A stretch of DNA of 64,000 bases from Kocuria rosea subsp. polaris (GCA_023896275.1 MLDA01000007.1:1-64000), one strand, 5' to 3'. Numbered from the stretch's first letter, positions 51,237 to 60,860 are shown. Notes: a model not told the origin generated them from the sequence alone. Program-made: numbers and translations.

Positions 51237-51293
51237 CACAGTGGTGCGGAGCACATATTCGATCCGCGCCGAGGACCGATTCCAGGAGGAACC

Positions 51294-52622
51294 ATGGCCA
51301 CTTCCACGTCGAAAGCCGCAGCGTCGAGTAAGACCCCGGCGGGCGTCCGCCCCGCCGTCGTCATCGGCGGCAACCGCATCCCGTTTGCGCGCTCGAACGG
51401 CCCCTACGCCGACGCCTCGAACCAGGACATGCTCACGGCCGCGCTCGACGGTCTCGTGGCGCGCTTCGGCCTGCAGGGCCAGAGGATCGGCGCGGTCGCC
51501 GCCGGCGCGGTGCTCAAGCACTCCCGTGATTTCAACCTTGTTCGCGAGTCCGTGCTGGGCACGGCCCTCGACCCGGCGACGCCCGCCTATGACGTCCAGA
51601 TGGCGTGCGCGACCGGCATGGAGGCCATTGGCTCCCTCGCCAACAAGATCAAGCTCGGTCAGCTGGAATCGGCGATCGGCGGCGGTGTCGACACGACGTC
51701 GGACGCCCCCATCGCCGTCAGCGAGGGCCTGCGTCGCGTCTTGCTCGAGCTAGCGCGGGCGCGCACGCCGAAGCAGCGGCTCTCCGCCCTGACGAAGTTC
51801 CGCCCGAAGGATCTCGCGCCGAACGCCCCGGGGACCGGCGAACCCCGCACCGGGCTGTCGATGGGGGAGCACCAGGCCCTGACCACCGTCGCCTGGGGCA
51901 TCTCCCGCGAAGCCCAGGACGAGCTGGCCCTGAAGAGCCACCAGAACCTGGCCGCCGCCTACGAGCGGAACTTCTTCGACGACCTCATCACCGAGTACCG
52001 CGGGGTCGGCCGCGACACCAACCTGCGCCCGTCCACGACGCTCGAGAAGCTCGGCAGCCTCAAGCCGGCCTTCGGTCGCGACCTCGGGGACAAGGCCACC
52101 ATGACCGCCGGCAACTCGACGCCGCTGACCGACGGCGCCTCGGCCGTCCTCCTCGGCTCCGAGGAATTCGCGCGCGCCAATGACCTGCCGATGCTCGCGA
52201 ACTTCGTGGACTACGAGGCCGCCTCCGTCGACTTCGTTCGCGGCAAGGAGGGCCTGCTCATGGCGCCGGCCTACGCCGTCCCACGGCTGCTCGCCCGCCA
52301 GGGCCTTTCGCTGCAGGACTTCGACTTCTACGAGATCCACGAGGCCTTCGCCGGCACCGTGCTGTCCACCCTCGCCGCCTGGGAGGACGAGGACTTCTGC
52401 CGGAACAAACTCGGCCTCGACGCCCCGCTCGGTGCGATCGATCGCTCCCGGCTCAACGTCGCCGGCTCCTCGCTCGCGGCCGGGCACCCGTTCGCCGCCA
52501 CGGGCGGACGGATCGTCGCCACGCTGGCGAAGCTGCTGCACGAGAAGGGCTCGGGCCGCGGCCTGGTCTCCGTGTGCGCGGCCGGCGGCCAGGGCGTCGT
52601 CGCAATCCTGGAGGCGCGCTAA
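51294..52622 (+). CDS. Acetyl-CoA C-acyltransferase (thiolase)
   Basis: 442 aa. Nucleophilic cysteine in QMACATGMEA, His in HEAFAGTVL and the second cysteine in SVCAAGGQG, with the GHPFAATGGR loop. FadI/trifunctional type thiolase, cleaving 3-ketoacyl-CoA. ATG at 51294 follows CAGGAGGA. First gene of the thiolase-ketoacyl reductase-MaoC operon. Confidence 0.94.
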   Translation: MATSTSKAAASSKTPAGVRPAVVIGGNRIPFARSNGPYADASNQDMLTAALDGLVARFGLQGQRIGAVAAGAVLKHSRDFNLVRESVLGTALDPATPAYDVQMACATGMEAIGSLANKIKLGQLESAIGGGVDTTSDAPIAVSEGLRRVLLELARARTPKQRLSALTKFRPKDLAPNAPGTGEPRTGLSMGEHQALTTVAWGISREAQDELALKSHQNLAAAYERNFFDDLITEYRGVGRDTNLRPSTTLEKLGSLKPAFGRDLGDKATMTAGNSTPLTDGASAVLLGSEEFARANDLPMLANFVDYEAASVDFVRGKEGLLMAPAYAVPRLLARQGLSLQDFDFYEIHEAFAGTVLSTLAAWEDEDFCRNKLGLDAPLGAIDRSRLNVAGSSLAAGHPFAATGGRIVATLAKLLHEKGSGRGLVSVCAAGGQGVVAILEAR

Positions 52623-53960
52623 ATGTCCAACCAGTACCAGAAGCTCGTGAACACGGGCGTGACCAAGAACATCGCGAAGCAGCTCGGGCTGCCGCGCCCG
52701 GCGACGTTGCGCCGCTACGCGGCCGGGGAGCCGCTCGTGCCTGGCCCCGTTCTCGTGCTCGGTCACGGGGCGTCGGCGCAGCCGGCCGCCGACCTGCTCC
52801 TCGGCTGGGGGCTGGACGTCCTGCGGCACCTGGCGCCGGGGCGCAAGGTGGGTGCCGTCGTCGTCGCGTACGACGACGTGGCCCGCCCGGGCGATCTCGC
52901 CGACGTCGCCCTGAACCTCGGACCCGCCGTGAAGTCGCTGCTGCCCGGCGGGCGTGTGGTCTCTATCTCGCGGCCCGTGCGCGACGGGCTGGACCCGGAA
53001 CAGGCGGCTGCGAGGCAGGGCGTCGACGGGCTGGTGCGCTCGCTCGGCCGTGAACTGCGGGGCGGGGCCACGGCCAACGGGCTGCTGCTCGCCGAGGGCA
53101 TCGACATGGGCGCGGCCTCGGCGCAGGCCGGCCTGCGCTTTTTGTTGTCCGGGCGCAGCGCCTACGTCGATGGTCAGTTCATCGAGGTCTCCGGCACGCG
53201 CGGAACGCTCCCGGGGGACTGGGAGAAGCCGCTGGCCGGGAAGGTCGCGGTCGTCACCGGTGCCGCGCGCGGGATCGGCGCGGCGATTGCCAAGACGCTC
53301 GCCCGCGACGGCGCCAAGGTCGTTGCGGTCGACGTGCTGGCAGCGGGCGGTGCGCTCGCGAAGGTCGCGAACGAGGTGCGCGGGACGGCCCTGCAGCTCG
53401 ACGTGACGCGGGCCGACGCCGGGCACCTCATCATCGAGCACGCGACCCAGCGCCACGGCGGCCTCGACATCGTCGTGCACAACGCCGGGATCACCCGCGA
53501 CAAGCTGCTCGCGAATATGGACGAGGGGCGGTGGAAGTCCGTGATCGCGGTGAACACCGAGTCGCAGCTGCGGATGAATCAGGCGTTCCTCGCTGCTGAG
53601 CTGCCGGGCCTGCGCGTCGTCGCGCTCGCCTCCACGAGCGGCATTGCCGGCAACCGCGGGCAGACCAACTATGCGGCCTCCAAGGGTGGAGTGATGGGCA
53701 TGGTTCGTGCGTCCGCCGAGTCGTTCGCCAGCGTCGGCGGCGGCATCAACGCGGTCGCCCCGGGGTTCATCGAGACCGAGATGACCGCCAAGGTGCCGAT
53801 GGCGACCCGCGCGGTCGGGCGCCTGCTGATGCCCTCGCTCATGCAGGGCGGCCTGCCCGTGGACGTCGCCGAGGCGATCGCGTTCCTGGCCTCCGATGCC
53901 GCCGCCGGGATTAACGGCGAAACGCTGCGGGTCTGCGGCCAGTCCCTGATCGGACGGTGA
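52623..53960 (+). CDS. High-molecular-weight FabG-type 3-oxoacyl reductase
   Basis: 445 aa, double length. The N-terminal 200 residues are a degenerate SDR-like domain (flavodoxin-like), the C-terminal domain has TGAARGIGAAIA, ISS-equivalent ALASTSGIAGN and YAASK. Similar to mycobacterial FabG4 (HMwFabG), which acts on CoA substrates. In this operon it likely does the 3-hydroxyacyl-CoA dehydrogenase step. It begins immediately after the thiolase stop codon and overlaps the next gene (GTGA). Confidence 0.9.
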   Translation: MSNQYQKLVNTGVTKNIAKQLGLPRPATLRRYAAGEPLVPGPVLVLGHGASAQPAADLLLGWGLDVLRHLAPGRKVGAVVVAYDDVARPGDLADVALNLGPAVKSLLPGGRVVSISRPVRDGLDPEQAAARQGVDGLVRSLGRELRGGATANGLLLAEGIDMGAASAQAGLRFLLSGRSAYVDGQFIEVSGTRGTLPGDWEKPLAGKVAVVTGAARGIGAAIAKTLARDGAKVVAVDVLAAGGALAKVANEVRGTALQLDVTRADAGHLIIEHATQRHGGLDIVVHNAGITRDKLLANMDEGRWKSVIAVNTESQLRMNQAFLAAELPGLRVVALASTSGIAGNRGQTNYAASKGGVMGMVRASAESFASVGGGINAVAPGFIETEMTAKVPMATRAVGRLLMPSLMQGGLPVDVAEAIAFLASDAAAGINGETLRVCGQSLIGR

Positions 53961-54895
53961 GGCGGATGTCCGGGACGGGCGAACGCCGTCGCGTCGAGCT
54001 GGGGGAGGCCCCCGCGCTCGGCGGAATCTACGCGGCAGCCGTGAAGAAGACCGCAGCGAGCGGGCTGGCCGGCCTGCTCGGCTCCCACCGATCCGGGGGC
54101 GACGACCGGTGGGAGCTGCCCGCCGTCGAACACCGGGTCCGCCGCCTCAACGTCGACGCGGGCCAGCTCACCCGCTACCAGCGGCTCATGGGTGACACCG
54201 TGCGCGATGACCTGCCCTCGGTCTTCGTGCACGGGCTTGCGTTCCCGGTCGCCATGAGCGTCATGGTGGCCTCCGATTTCCCGCTGCCACTCATGGGTCT
54301 GGTGCACCTGTCCAACCGGGTCGAACACCTGCGGCGCATCCGCCCCGAGGAGGAGCTCGCCGTGCGCGCCTGGGCCGAGGGCCTGCGCGAGCACTACGCC
54401 GGGACGCAGGTCGACGTCGTCGCCGAGGTTTCTTCTCACGGCGAGGTCCTCTGGCGGGGCGTCTCGACCTACCTCGCCAAGGGAGTGGATCTGCCTGGAC
54501 GCACGCGACCGGAGCGTCCCGAACGCGTCGAGTTCGAGGCGCCGGCCCGCACCGGCCAGTGGCGGCTGGGCGCCGATACCGGCCGTGAATATGCGGCCGT
54601 GCTGGGGGACTGGAACCCGATCCACCTGACGAGCCTCTCGGCCAAGGCCCTCGGCCTGAAGCGGCACATCGCCCACGGCATGTACCTGGCCGGGCGGTCG
54701 CTGGCGGTCGCGGCGCCGAACCAGGGCGGCTACGAGTGGTCCATCGAGTTCGCGGCGCCCGTGTTCCTGCCCGGGACCGTGAACTTCGCCCTCGTCGAGG
54801 ACGATGCGGCCGACCCCTACGGGGTCGTGCGGTTCGCGGGATGGAACCGCGCCGGCACGCGCGAGCACTTCTCCGGGCACGTCGCCCCGCGGTGA
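53957..54895 (+). CDS. MaoC-like enoyl-CoA hydratase
   Basis: 312 aa with two hot-dog segments; the active-site D-x4-H motif is in GDWNPIHLTSLSAKALGL and the second half continues with HIAHGMYLAGRSLA. It hydrates 2-enoyl-CoA. The GTG at 53957 overlaps the previous stop (GTGA); the ATG at 53966 is an alternative. With the oxidase, ketoacyl reductase and thiolase it makes a complete beta-oxidation spiral. Confidence 0.88.
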   Translation: MRRMSGTGERRRVELGEAPALGGIYAAAVKKTAASGLAGLLGSHRSGGDDRWELPAVEHRVRRLNVDAGQLTRYQRLMGDTVRDDLPSVFVHGLAFPVAMSVMVASDFPLPLMGLVHLSNRVEHLRRIRPEEELAVRAWAEGLREHYAGTQVDVVAEVSSHGEVLWRGVSTYLAKGVDLPGRTRPERPERVEFEAPARTGQWRLGADTGREYAAVLGDWNPIHLTSLSAKALGLKRHIAHGMYLAGRSLAVAAPNQGGYEWSIEFAAPVFLPGTVNFALVEDDAADPYGVVRFAGWNRAGTREHFSGHVAPR

Positions 54896-54896
54896 G

Positions 54897-56183
54897 CTAG
54901 TGGTGGCAGGGCGTGAAGCCGAGCAGGGTGAGGTCTGCCACCGCGTGTGAACGGTAGAGCGAAAGCACCGTGCGCGCGGCCTGGTTCCAGTCGAACCGGT
55001 CCGCGTGCACGGCGGCTTGACGCCCCCATTGCGCGAGCGCATCGCGGTGGTCGCCGAGCGTGGCCAGGGCCTCGGCCCAGGCCTCCGGTGTCTGCCCGAC
55101 GACGTGGCGCCCGGTCACGCCGTCGTGCACGATGTGGCGGAGCCCGCCGACGAGGTTTGCCAGGACGGGCGTTCCGCAGGCCTGCGCCTCGGCGGCGACG
55201 AGACCGAACGATTCGCTGTAAGAGGGAACAGCCACGACGTCGGCGCCCCGGAACCACGAGGCGAGCTCCGCCGGCGGCATCGGCTCAAGCAGGCGAGCGG
55301 TGACCGGGCCGGACGTCGAGGGTAGGAGCCGCTCGAGGTCCAGCTCGTCGGGACCGGAATGCTGGCCGATCAGCACGGCCTCGTAGCGGCCCTGCGGATC
55401 GATTGCGCGCACGCGTTGGAGGGCCTCCAGCAGAATATGCGGGCCCTTGAGCCGCTGGATGCGTCCGGCGAAGACGATGCGCAGCGGCCTCTCCGGCGCC
55501 GCGTCTCCGCCGTCGGCCTGGAGCCACCGGGCCGGGCCGTCAGCACGGAAAATCGAGCGCTCCACCCCCGGCGGCACCACGGCGATCTTGTCTGGCGAGG
55601 CGCCGTAGAGATCGCGCAGCTCCTGGCATTCGGTCGGGGTGTTTGCCGTGAGGACGTCGGCTTCGGCGGCGAGGCGGTCCTCAGCATCCAGGCGGGCTGG
55701 TGGCTCGACGGCCTGCGGATCCTCACGCAGCTTGACCCGGGCGAGCGTGTGCATCGTGTGCACGAGCGGGACCGACCACTCCGCGCGCAACGCGAGCCCC
55801 GCAAGGCCGGAGACCCAGTAGTGGCTGTGGACCGCGTCGGGGGCGGCGGCGTCGTGGTAGTGCCGGGCGATGGCGCGGGTGAGCTGCGGGACAAAGGCGG
55901 CAAGGTCGTTCTTGGTCGCTTCCGGCGGCCCGGCCGGGAGGTGATGGACCGTGACGCCCGGGGCGAGTTCGATCGCGTGGGCCGGCTCATTCTCCGGTAC
56001 GCGCGTGAAGACGTCGACCTCAACCCCGAAGAGCGCGAGGTGCCGGCACAGTTGGCTGACGTAGACGTTCATGCCGCCGGCGTCGCCGCCGCCCGGTTGG
56101 GCCAGGGGCGAGGTGTGCAGGGAGAGCACGGCGACGCGACGGACGTCCTGGGGGTGTCCGTCGGGAGTGTAGGCGCCGAGCAC
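54897..56183 (-). CDS. mshA: D-inositol-3-phosphate glycosyltransferase
   Basis: 428 aa GT4 enzyme. The N-terminal GGGDAGGMNVYVSQL and the E-x7-E motif SYSESFGLVAAEAQACGTPV match MshA. It joins GlcNAc from UDP-GlcNAc to inositol-3-phosphate, the first step of mycothiol synthesis, so the organism makes mycothiol. No other msh gene is near. The start ATG at 56183 is preceded by GAGGTCG. Convergent with the MaoC gene (one base between stops). Confidence 0.95.
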   Translation of the reverse strand: MLGAYTPDGHPQDVRRVAVLSLHTSPLAQPGGGDAGGMNVYVSQLCRHLALFGVEVDVFTRVPENEPAHAIELAPGVTVHHLPAGPPEATKNDLAAFVPQLTRAIARHYHDAAAPDAVHSHYWVSGLAGLALRAEWSVPLVHTMHTLARVKLREDPQAVEPPARLDAEDRLAAEADVLTANTPTECQELRDLYGASPDKIAVVPPGVERSIFRADGPARWLQADGGDAAPERPLRIVFAGRIQRLKGPHILLEALQRVRAIDPQGRYEAVLIGQHSGPDELDLERLLPSTSGPVTARLLEPMPPAELASWFRGADVVAVPSYSESFGLVAAEAQACGTPVLANLVGGLRHIVHDGVTGRHVVGQTPEAWAEALATLGDHRDALAQWGRQAAVHADRFDWNQAARTVLSLYRSHAVADLTLLGFTPCHH

Positions 56184-56249
56184 TTTCGACCTCCTCGCGT
56201 CGTACCAGCTGCTGTCATTTTCTCACGGGCGCGCGCCCGCCCAGAACAA

Positions 56250-56295
56250 ACAAACCCTGGGCCTTGTGCACTCATGCACAAGACCCAGGGTTTGT
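56250..56295 (-). terminator. Terminator of wecB
   Basis: 21-bp stem (one G:T) 56250-56270 with 56275-56295, followed on the minus strand by TTTGTTTGTTC. Confidence 0.85.
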
Positions 56296-56305
56296 CCCTA
56301 GATGT

Positions 56306-57451
56306 CTACTGGTCGAACTCGTCGATGCGTTCGCCAACGCCCAGCAGCTGGGCGATGGCCGCCACGGTGCGCTCGGCGGCACGGCCGTCGCCGTACGGGT
56401 TCACCGCGTTGGCCATCGCGGCGTAGTGCTCCTCGTCATGGAGCAGTGCGGAGACCTCGTTGTAGATTCGCTCCTCGTCGGTGCCGATCAGGACCACGGT
56501 GCCGGCGCTGACGGCCTCGGGGCGCTCCGTGTTCTCGCGCATGACCAGGACGGGCTTGCCGAGGCTCGGGGCCTCCTCCTGGACTCCGCCCGAGTCGGTG
56601 AGGACGATGTTGGAGATCGAGAGCATCCGGGTGAACTCGCCGTAGGCGAGCGGCTCGGTGACGATGATGTTCTCGAGGCCCTCAAGCGCGGGCAGGACTG
56701 CCTCGCGGACGACCGGGTTCTTGTGGGCCGGCAGGACGATGGTCACATCCGGCTCGGCCTTGGCGATGCGGGCCAGCGCGCGGCCGACACCCTCCATGGC
56801 TCCGCCCTGGTTCTCGCGGCGGTGCGTCGTGACGAGCAGAACGCGGCGCCCGGACGCGGCGAGCTCCTCGAGCTGCGGATCCGAGAACGGGAGCTGCTTG
56901 CCGACCGTGGTCAGCAGGGCGTCGATGACCGTGTTGCCCGTGACGACGATGTCGTCGCCGTTGGTGTTCTCGGTCAGGAGGTTCTGCTTGCTCACGGAAG
57001 TCGGGGCCAGGTGCAGGCTTGTGATCTGCGACGTCATCTTCCGGTTCGCCTCCTCCGGGAACGGGGAGAGGATGTTGAAGCTGCGCAGGCCGGCTTCGGC
57101 GTGGACGACGGGGATGCCGTGGTAGAAGGCGGCGATGGCGCCGGCAGTCGACGTCGTCGTGTCGCCCTGGACGATCACGGCGGCCGGCTTCTCCTCGCGG
57201 AAGATCGCGTCCAGCCCGTCGATCGTGCGCGTCATGACGCCGTTGAGGCTCTGGTTCGGGCGCATGATGTTCAGATCCATGTCGGGCTCGATCTCGAAGA
57301 TCTCGTTGACCTGGTCCAGCATCTCTCGATGCTGTCCGGTGACGACGACCTTGCTGTCGAACAGATCGGACGCCTCGAGAGCTTTGACGATCGGGGCCAT
57401 CTTGATGGCTTCCGGGCGGGTGCCATAGATGGGCATGATCACTGGTCGCAT
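56306..57451 (-). CDS. wecB: UDP-N-acetylglucosamine 2-epimerase (non-hydrolysing)
   Basis: 381 aa from the ATG at 57451 (an upstream ATG at 57490 gives 394 aa, but family members start at MRPVIMPIYGTRPEAIKMAP). Motifs: GTRPEAIK, QGDTTT, HAEAGLRS, TDSGGVQEEAP, with the catalytic Asp and Glu residues. It makes UDP-ManNAc from UDP-GlcNAc. It is divergent from wecC, and the two feed a ManNAcA-containing polymer. Confidence 0.94.
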   Translation of the reverse strand: MRPVIMPIYGTRPEAIKMAPIVKALEASDLFDSKVVVTGQHREMLDQVNEIFEIEPDMDLNIMRPNQSLNGVMTRTIDGLDAIFREEKPAAVIVQGDTTTSTAGAIAAFYHGIPVVHAEAGLRSFNILSPFPEEANRKMTSQITSLHLAPTSVSKQNLLTENTNGDDIVVTGNTVIDALLTTVGKQLPFSDPQLEELAASGRRVLLVTTHRRENQGGAMEGVGRALARIAKAEPDVTIVLPAHKNPVVREAVLPALEGLENIIVTEPLAYGEFTRMLSISNIVLTDSGGVQEEAPSLGKPVLVMRENTERPEAVSAGTVVLIGTDEERIYNEVSALLHDEEHYAAMANAVNPYGDGRAAERTVAAIAQLLGVGERIDEFDQ

Positions 57452-57490
57452 AGTGGTGCGGTTCCCCTTGAAGTCTGGTGGGTTGGTCAT

Positions 57491-57802
57491 TCTTCCGTGT
57501 CTTCGGGCAACTCTATCAACGCCTGCGTGTATTCATTGGTGAGCGCGCGGTCCTGTTCACCGCGCGTTTATTAAGGATTCGTGATCAGAACGACGGCGGT
57601 GCCGCCGGGCCGGCCCGATCCTGGTCTCGCGGGGCGCGATGTTAGGATTTTGTCCGCGGAGCGGTGGAAGGCGCGCCATTTCGAATTTTTGCGCACTCGG
57701 TTCGACCGCCCGTCGGTGGCGCCGCGTGGTGAGCCATTTCGCTCCCGCCGGGTTCGCTTTGATCAAACGACAGCAAGACAAACAACAGGTGAGGAAGCCT
57801 CA
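57491..57802. other. Divergent promoter region between wecB and wecC
   Basis: Over 300 bases without a gene. It contains a stem CGCGCGGT-N7-ACCGCGCG (57544-57566) followed by TTTATT, and TAGGAT at 57643-57648 that could be the -10 of wecC, leaving a leader of about 150 bases. No ORF here looks real. Confidence 0.5.
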
Positions 57803-59035
57803 ATGGCGGAAATCAAGAGCGTCGCGGTCATCGGGTTGGGCTATATCGGCCTGCCCACCGCAGCGATTCTGGCAACGAACGGGGTCGACGTCGTCGGCGT
57901 CGACGTCAACCCGAAGACCGTCGAGGCGGTGAGCCGGGGCGAGGTTCCCTTCGTCGAGCCGGACCTGGGTGGTCACGTGTCCCGGGCCGTCTCCGAGGGC
58001 ACTCTGAAGGCGTCTCTCGAGACTCCCAAGGCTGACGCCTATATCGTCGCCGTGCCGACGCCGTTCAACGATGACAAGACGGCTGACCTCTCCTACATCG
58101 AGGCCGCGGGCGCTGCCATCGCGCCGCAGCTCTCCGGTGACGAGCTGATCATCCTTGAGTCGACCTCCCCTCCCGGGGCGACCCAGCATCTGGCTGACCA
58201 CATCCTCGGCCTGCGCCCGGACCTCTCGATCGAGAACCTGCGCGTTGCGCACTGCCCGGAGCGCGTCCTGCCGGGCCGCGTCATGGTCGAGCTCGTCACC
58301 AACGACCGCATCGTCGGCGGCATCACGACCGCCGCGGCCGAGGCCGCCCGTGACCTGTACCAGAAGTTCTGCGAGGGTGAGATCCTGCTCACGGACGCCA
58401 CGACCGCGGAGATGGCCAAGCTGGTCGAGAACTCCTTCCGCGACGTGAACATCGCGTTCGCCAACGAGCTCTCCATCATTGCGGACAAGCTGGGCATCAA
58501 CGTGTGGGAACTCATCGAACTCGCAAACCACCACCCGCGCGTGAACATCCTGCAGCCGGGTCCGGGCGTCGGCGGGCACTGCATCGCCGTGGACCCGTGG
58601 TTCATCGTCTCCAGCGCTCCGGAGGAGGCCAAGCTCATCCGCCAGGCCCGCGTCACCAACGACGCCAAGCCCGACTGGGTGATCGAGCAGGTCGAGAAGG
58701 CCGTCGCCGGCGTCTCCGGCACCGCGAAGGTGGCCGTTCTCGGCCTCGCGTTCAAGGCGAACATCGATGACCTGCGCGAGTCCCCGGCCATCTCGATCGC
58801 CCAGCGCCTGGGTGCGGAGTTCGGCGAGGCCAAGTTCCTCGTCGTCGAGCCGCACATCGACGAGATGCCCAAGCAGCTCTCCGGCCTGGCCAACGCCGAG
58901 CTCGTCGCCACCGGCGACGCCATCGAGGAGGCGGATATCGTCCTGCTGCTCGTCGACCACGCTCAGTTCAAGACGATCGACCGGTCCACCCTCGAGGGCA
59001 AGACCGTGATCGACACCCGCGGAATGTGGCGCTAG
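57803..59035 (+). CDS. wecC: UDP-N-acetyl-D-mannosamine dehydrogenase
   Basis: 410 aa. NAD-binding GLGYIGLPTA (about 11-20), catalytic cysteine in GPGVGGHCIAVDPWF (about 253-267), conserved ENSFRD and FKANIDDLRESPA. It oxidises UDP-ManNAc to UDP-ManNAcA. The two-enzyme route ends in the acidic sugar of teichuronic acid in Micrococcus. ATG at 57803 behind GGTGAGGA. Confidence 0.94.
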   Translation: MAEIKSVAVIGLGYIGLPTAAILATNGVDVVGVDVNPKTVEAVSRGEVPFVEPDLGGHVSRAVSEGTLKASLETPKADAYIVAVPTPFNDDKTADLSYIEAAGAAIAPQLSGDELIILESTSPPGATQHLADHILGLRPDLSIENLRVAHCPERVLPGRVMVELVTNDRIVGGITTAAAEAARDLYQKFCEGEILLTDATTAEMAKLVENSFRDVNIAFANELSIIADKLGINVWELIELANHHPRVNILQPGPGVGGHCIAVDPWFIVSSAPEEAKLIRQARVTNDAKPDWVIEQVEKAVAGVSGTAKVAVLGLAFKANIDDLRESPAISIAQRLGAEFGEAKFLVVEPHIDEMPKQLSGLANAELVATGDAIEEADIVLLLVDHAQFKTIDRSTLEGKTVIDTRGMWR

Positions 59036-59050
59036 CACCCGCGTAGACAA

Positions 59051-59093
59051 GGAGGCCGCCGGAACATGGTTCCGGCGGCCTCCCTGTTGTTTG
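59051..59093. terminator. Bidirectional terminator
   Basis: GGAGGCCGCCGGAAC-ATG-GTTCCGGCGGCCTCC (15-bp stem) followed by a T-rich stretch, between convergent wecC and the serine hydrolase. Confidence 0.88.
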
Positions 59094-59107
59094 GGTCACG
59101 GGTGCGG

Positions 59108-59947
59108 CTAGCGGGCGGAGGTCAGTGCATGTACGACGGCGTCGGAGAGCGGCGGCCACGCCTCGATCGCCCACGGACCGAAGTCGCGGTCGGCCAGCGC
59201 CACGCACGCGGCTCGCAGCTCGGGATCGACCCAGAGGAACGTCCCGGCCTGGCCGAAGTGGCCGAACGTGCGCGCGGAGTTCGCCGAGCCGGTCCAGTGC
59301 GGGTCCTTACCCGCCTTGATCTCGAAGCCCAGCCCCCACGCGTTGTCGCTCTGGCGGCCGAACCCGGGCAGCACGCCGGGCAGGCCCGGAAACTGCACGG
59401 TGGACGCGGCCTGGACGGACTCCGGCGCCAGCAGCGTGGGTGCCATGAGCTCGGCGGCGAAGCGCGCCAGGTCCGCGGCCGTGGACACGGCGCCGGCGGC
59501 CGGGCTGCCCTCGAGGGTCGTGTCTGTCATGCCCAGCGGCTGCAGCACCGCCTCGTCGAGGTACTCGCTGAACGCGATCTCCGTGGCCTCCTCGAGCGTC
59601 TCGCCGAGCACCTCGAACCCTGCGTTGGAGTAGATGCGCCGGGTGCGCGGCGCGGCGCGCACCGTCCGCTCGCCAAAGTCGTAGCCGGCGGTGTGGGCGA
59701 GCAGATCGTGCACGGTGGCGCCGTCCGGGCCGGCGGGCATCTCGAGCTCGAGGGCGCCCTCCTCAAGGGCGACGAGCACCGCGTAGGCGGCCAAGGGTTT
59801 CGTGACGGAGGCCAGCCGGAAGCGGGCCCGCTGGTCGCCGGCGGTTCCGTAAGTGGCGCCGTCGTGCCCGACGACGACGGCGGCGGCGTGATCGACGGGC
59901 CAGTCGCCGATGGCGGCGAGGGCGGAGGACACGGGGGAGTGGGTCAT
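59108..59947 (-). CDS. Serine hydrolase, beta-lactamase/class C family
   Basis: 279 aa. SxxK motif SVTK (about 47-50), YSN (about 106-108) and HFGQAG near the C-terminus are the three class C/esterase VIII motifs. No signal peptide, so a cytoplasmic esterase or peptidase is likelier than a beta-lactamase. Second gene after yaaA in the same operon. Confidence 0.88.
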   Translation of the reverse strand: MTHSPVSSALAAIGDWPVDHAAAVVVGHDGATYGTAGDQRARFRLASVTKPLAAYAVLVALEEGALELEMPAGPDGATVHDLLAHTAGYDFGERTVRAAPRTRRIYSNAGFEVLGETLEEATEIAFSEYLDEAVLQPLGMTDTTLEGSPAAGAVSTAADLARFAAELMAPTLLAPESVQAASTVQFPGLPGVLPGFGRQSDNAWGLGFEIKAGKDPHWTGSANSARTFGHFGQAGTFLWVDPELRAACVALADRDFGPWAIEAWPPLSDAVVHALTSAR

Positions 59948-59974
59948 GGTGCTGCCTTCCGGGGTGCGGTGGAT

Positions 59975-60781
59975 TCAGCGGGCGAAGGAATGGTCCTCGG
60001 GTAGGACGATGGTCAGCTGGTGCGGCTTGCGGGCGGTGCCCGCCACCAGCTCAGCCTCCCACCTCTCGCGGGCGGCGGCGAGGAGCTCGTCCGGCGTGCC
60101 CGGCTGCGCCCCGGTGCGCGTTGCGAGGTGCCGGATGAGCTCGCCGCGCGTGTGCTTGGCGAAGTGCGAGACGACTTTCCGGGCGCCGCCGCGGATCTGG
60201 ACGACCGACACCGTGACCGTGTCGGGGGCCGGCGGGGCCCAGGCGGCGGCGTACGTGCTCGAGCGGCAGTCGACGACGAGTTCGCCGGCGGCGCGCTCGG
60301 CCAGCGCGCGGGACAGCCGCGGCTTCCACCACGTGGCCAGGCGGCCGAGCGGAGAAGCCACCGGGGCGGGCAACTTGACGGACATCGAGAGGCGATAGGC
60401 CGGGATGACGTCGGCGAACCCGACCGCGCCCCACAGCGCGCTGACGACCAGGATCGATTCGTCGGCGAGCCGTTGCGCGGGCGCGGGCAGCGTGGCGTAG
60501 CCGAGCGCCTCGTAGAGCACGCCCGTGTAGATCGTGTGCGCCGGGCCGGCCGGCTCGTCGTGCAGCCTCCGGTTGCGTTCGACCTCGTGAGCGAGCGTCT
60601 CGCCGACGCCGAGGACCTCGTGCGCGTCCGCCCGGCCCGAGGTCTCGGCGAGGGCGTCGAGCACCGCGAGCCGGTCCGGGGTGAGGGAGGGGAACGAGAG
60701 GGCATGCGCGTCGAAGGGAGTCGATGTCGACGCTTGCTGTTTGCCTTCGGAAGGCGGCAGGAGAATAAGCACGCCTAGCAT
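59975..60781 (-). CDS. yaaA: Peroxide stress protein YaaA family
   Basis: 268 aa. LILLPPSEGK starts the family (DUF328), and the C-terminal FAKHTRGELIRHLA and RGGARKVVS motifs follow. YaaA lowers free iron during peroxide stress in E. coli. The ATG at 60781 lies just upstream of the conserved LILLPP; the longer frame before it belongs to the rnpB promoter region. Followed by the serine hydrolase 27 bases away. Confidence 0.88.
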   Translation of the reverse strand: MLGVLILLPPSEGKQQASTSTPFDAHALSFPSLTPDRLAVLDALAETSGRADAHEVLGVGETLAHEVERNRRLHDEPAGPAHTIYTGVLYEALGYATLPAPAQRLADESILVVSALWGAVGFADVIPAYRLSMSVKLPAPVASPLGRLATWWKPRLSRALAERAAGELVVDCRSSTYAAAWAPPAPDTVTVSVVQIRGGARKVVSHFAKHTRGELIRHLATRTGAQPGTPDELLAAARERWEAELVAGTARKPHQLTIVLPEDHSFAR

Positions 60782-60860
60782 CGTATCGGCGCGCGGGCCC
60801 AGTGGCCGAGCCGGCCGCTCGTCGCGCGGCCCCGCGTTCGGTGCGCGAGTCCTGGCGCGA

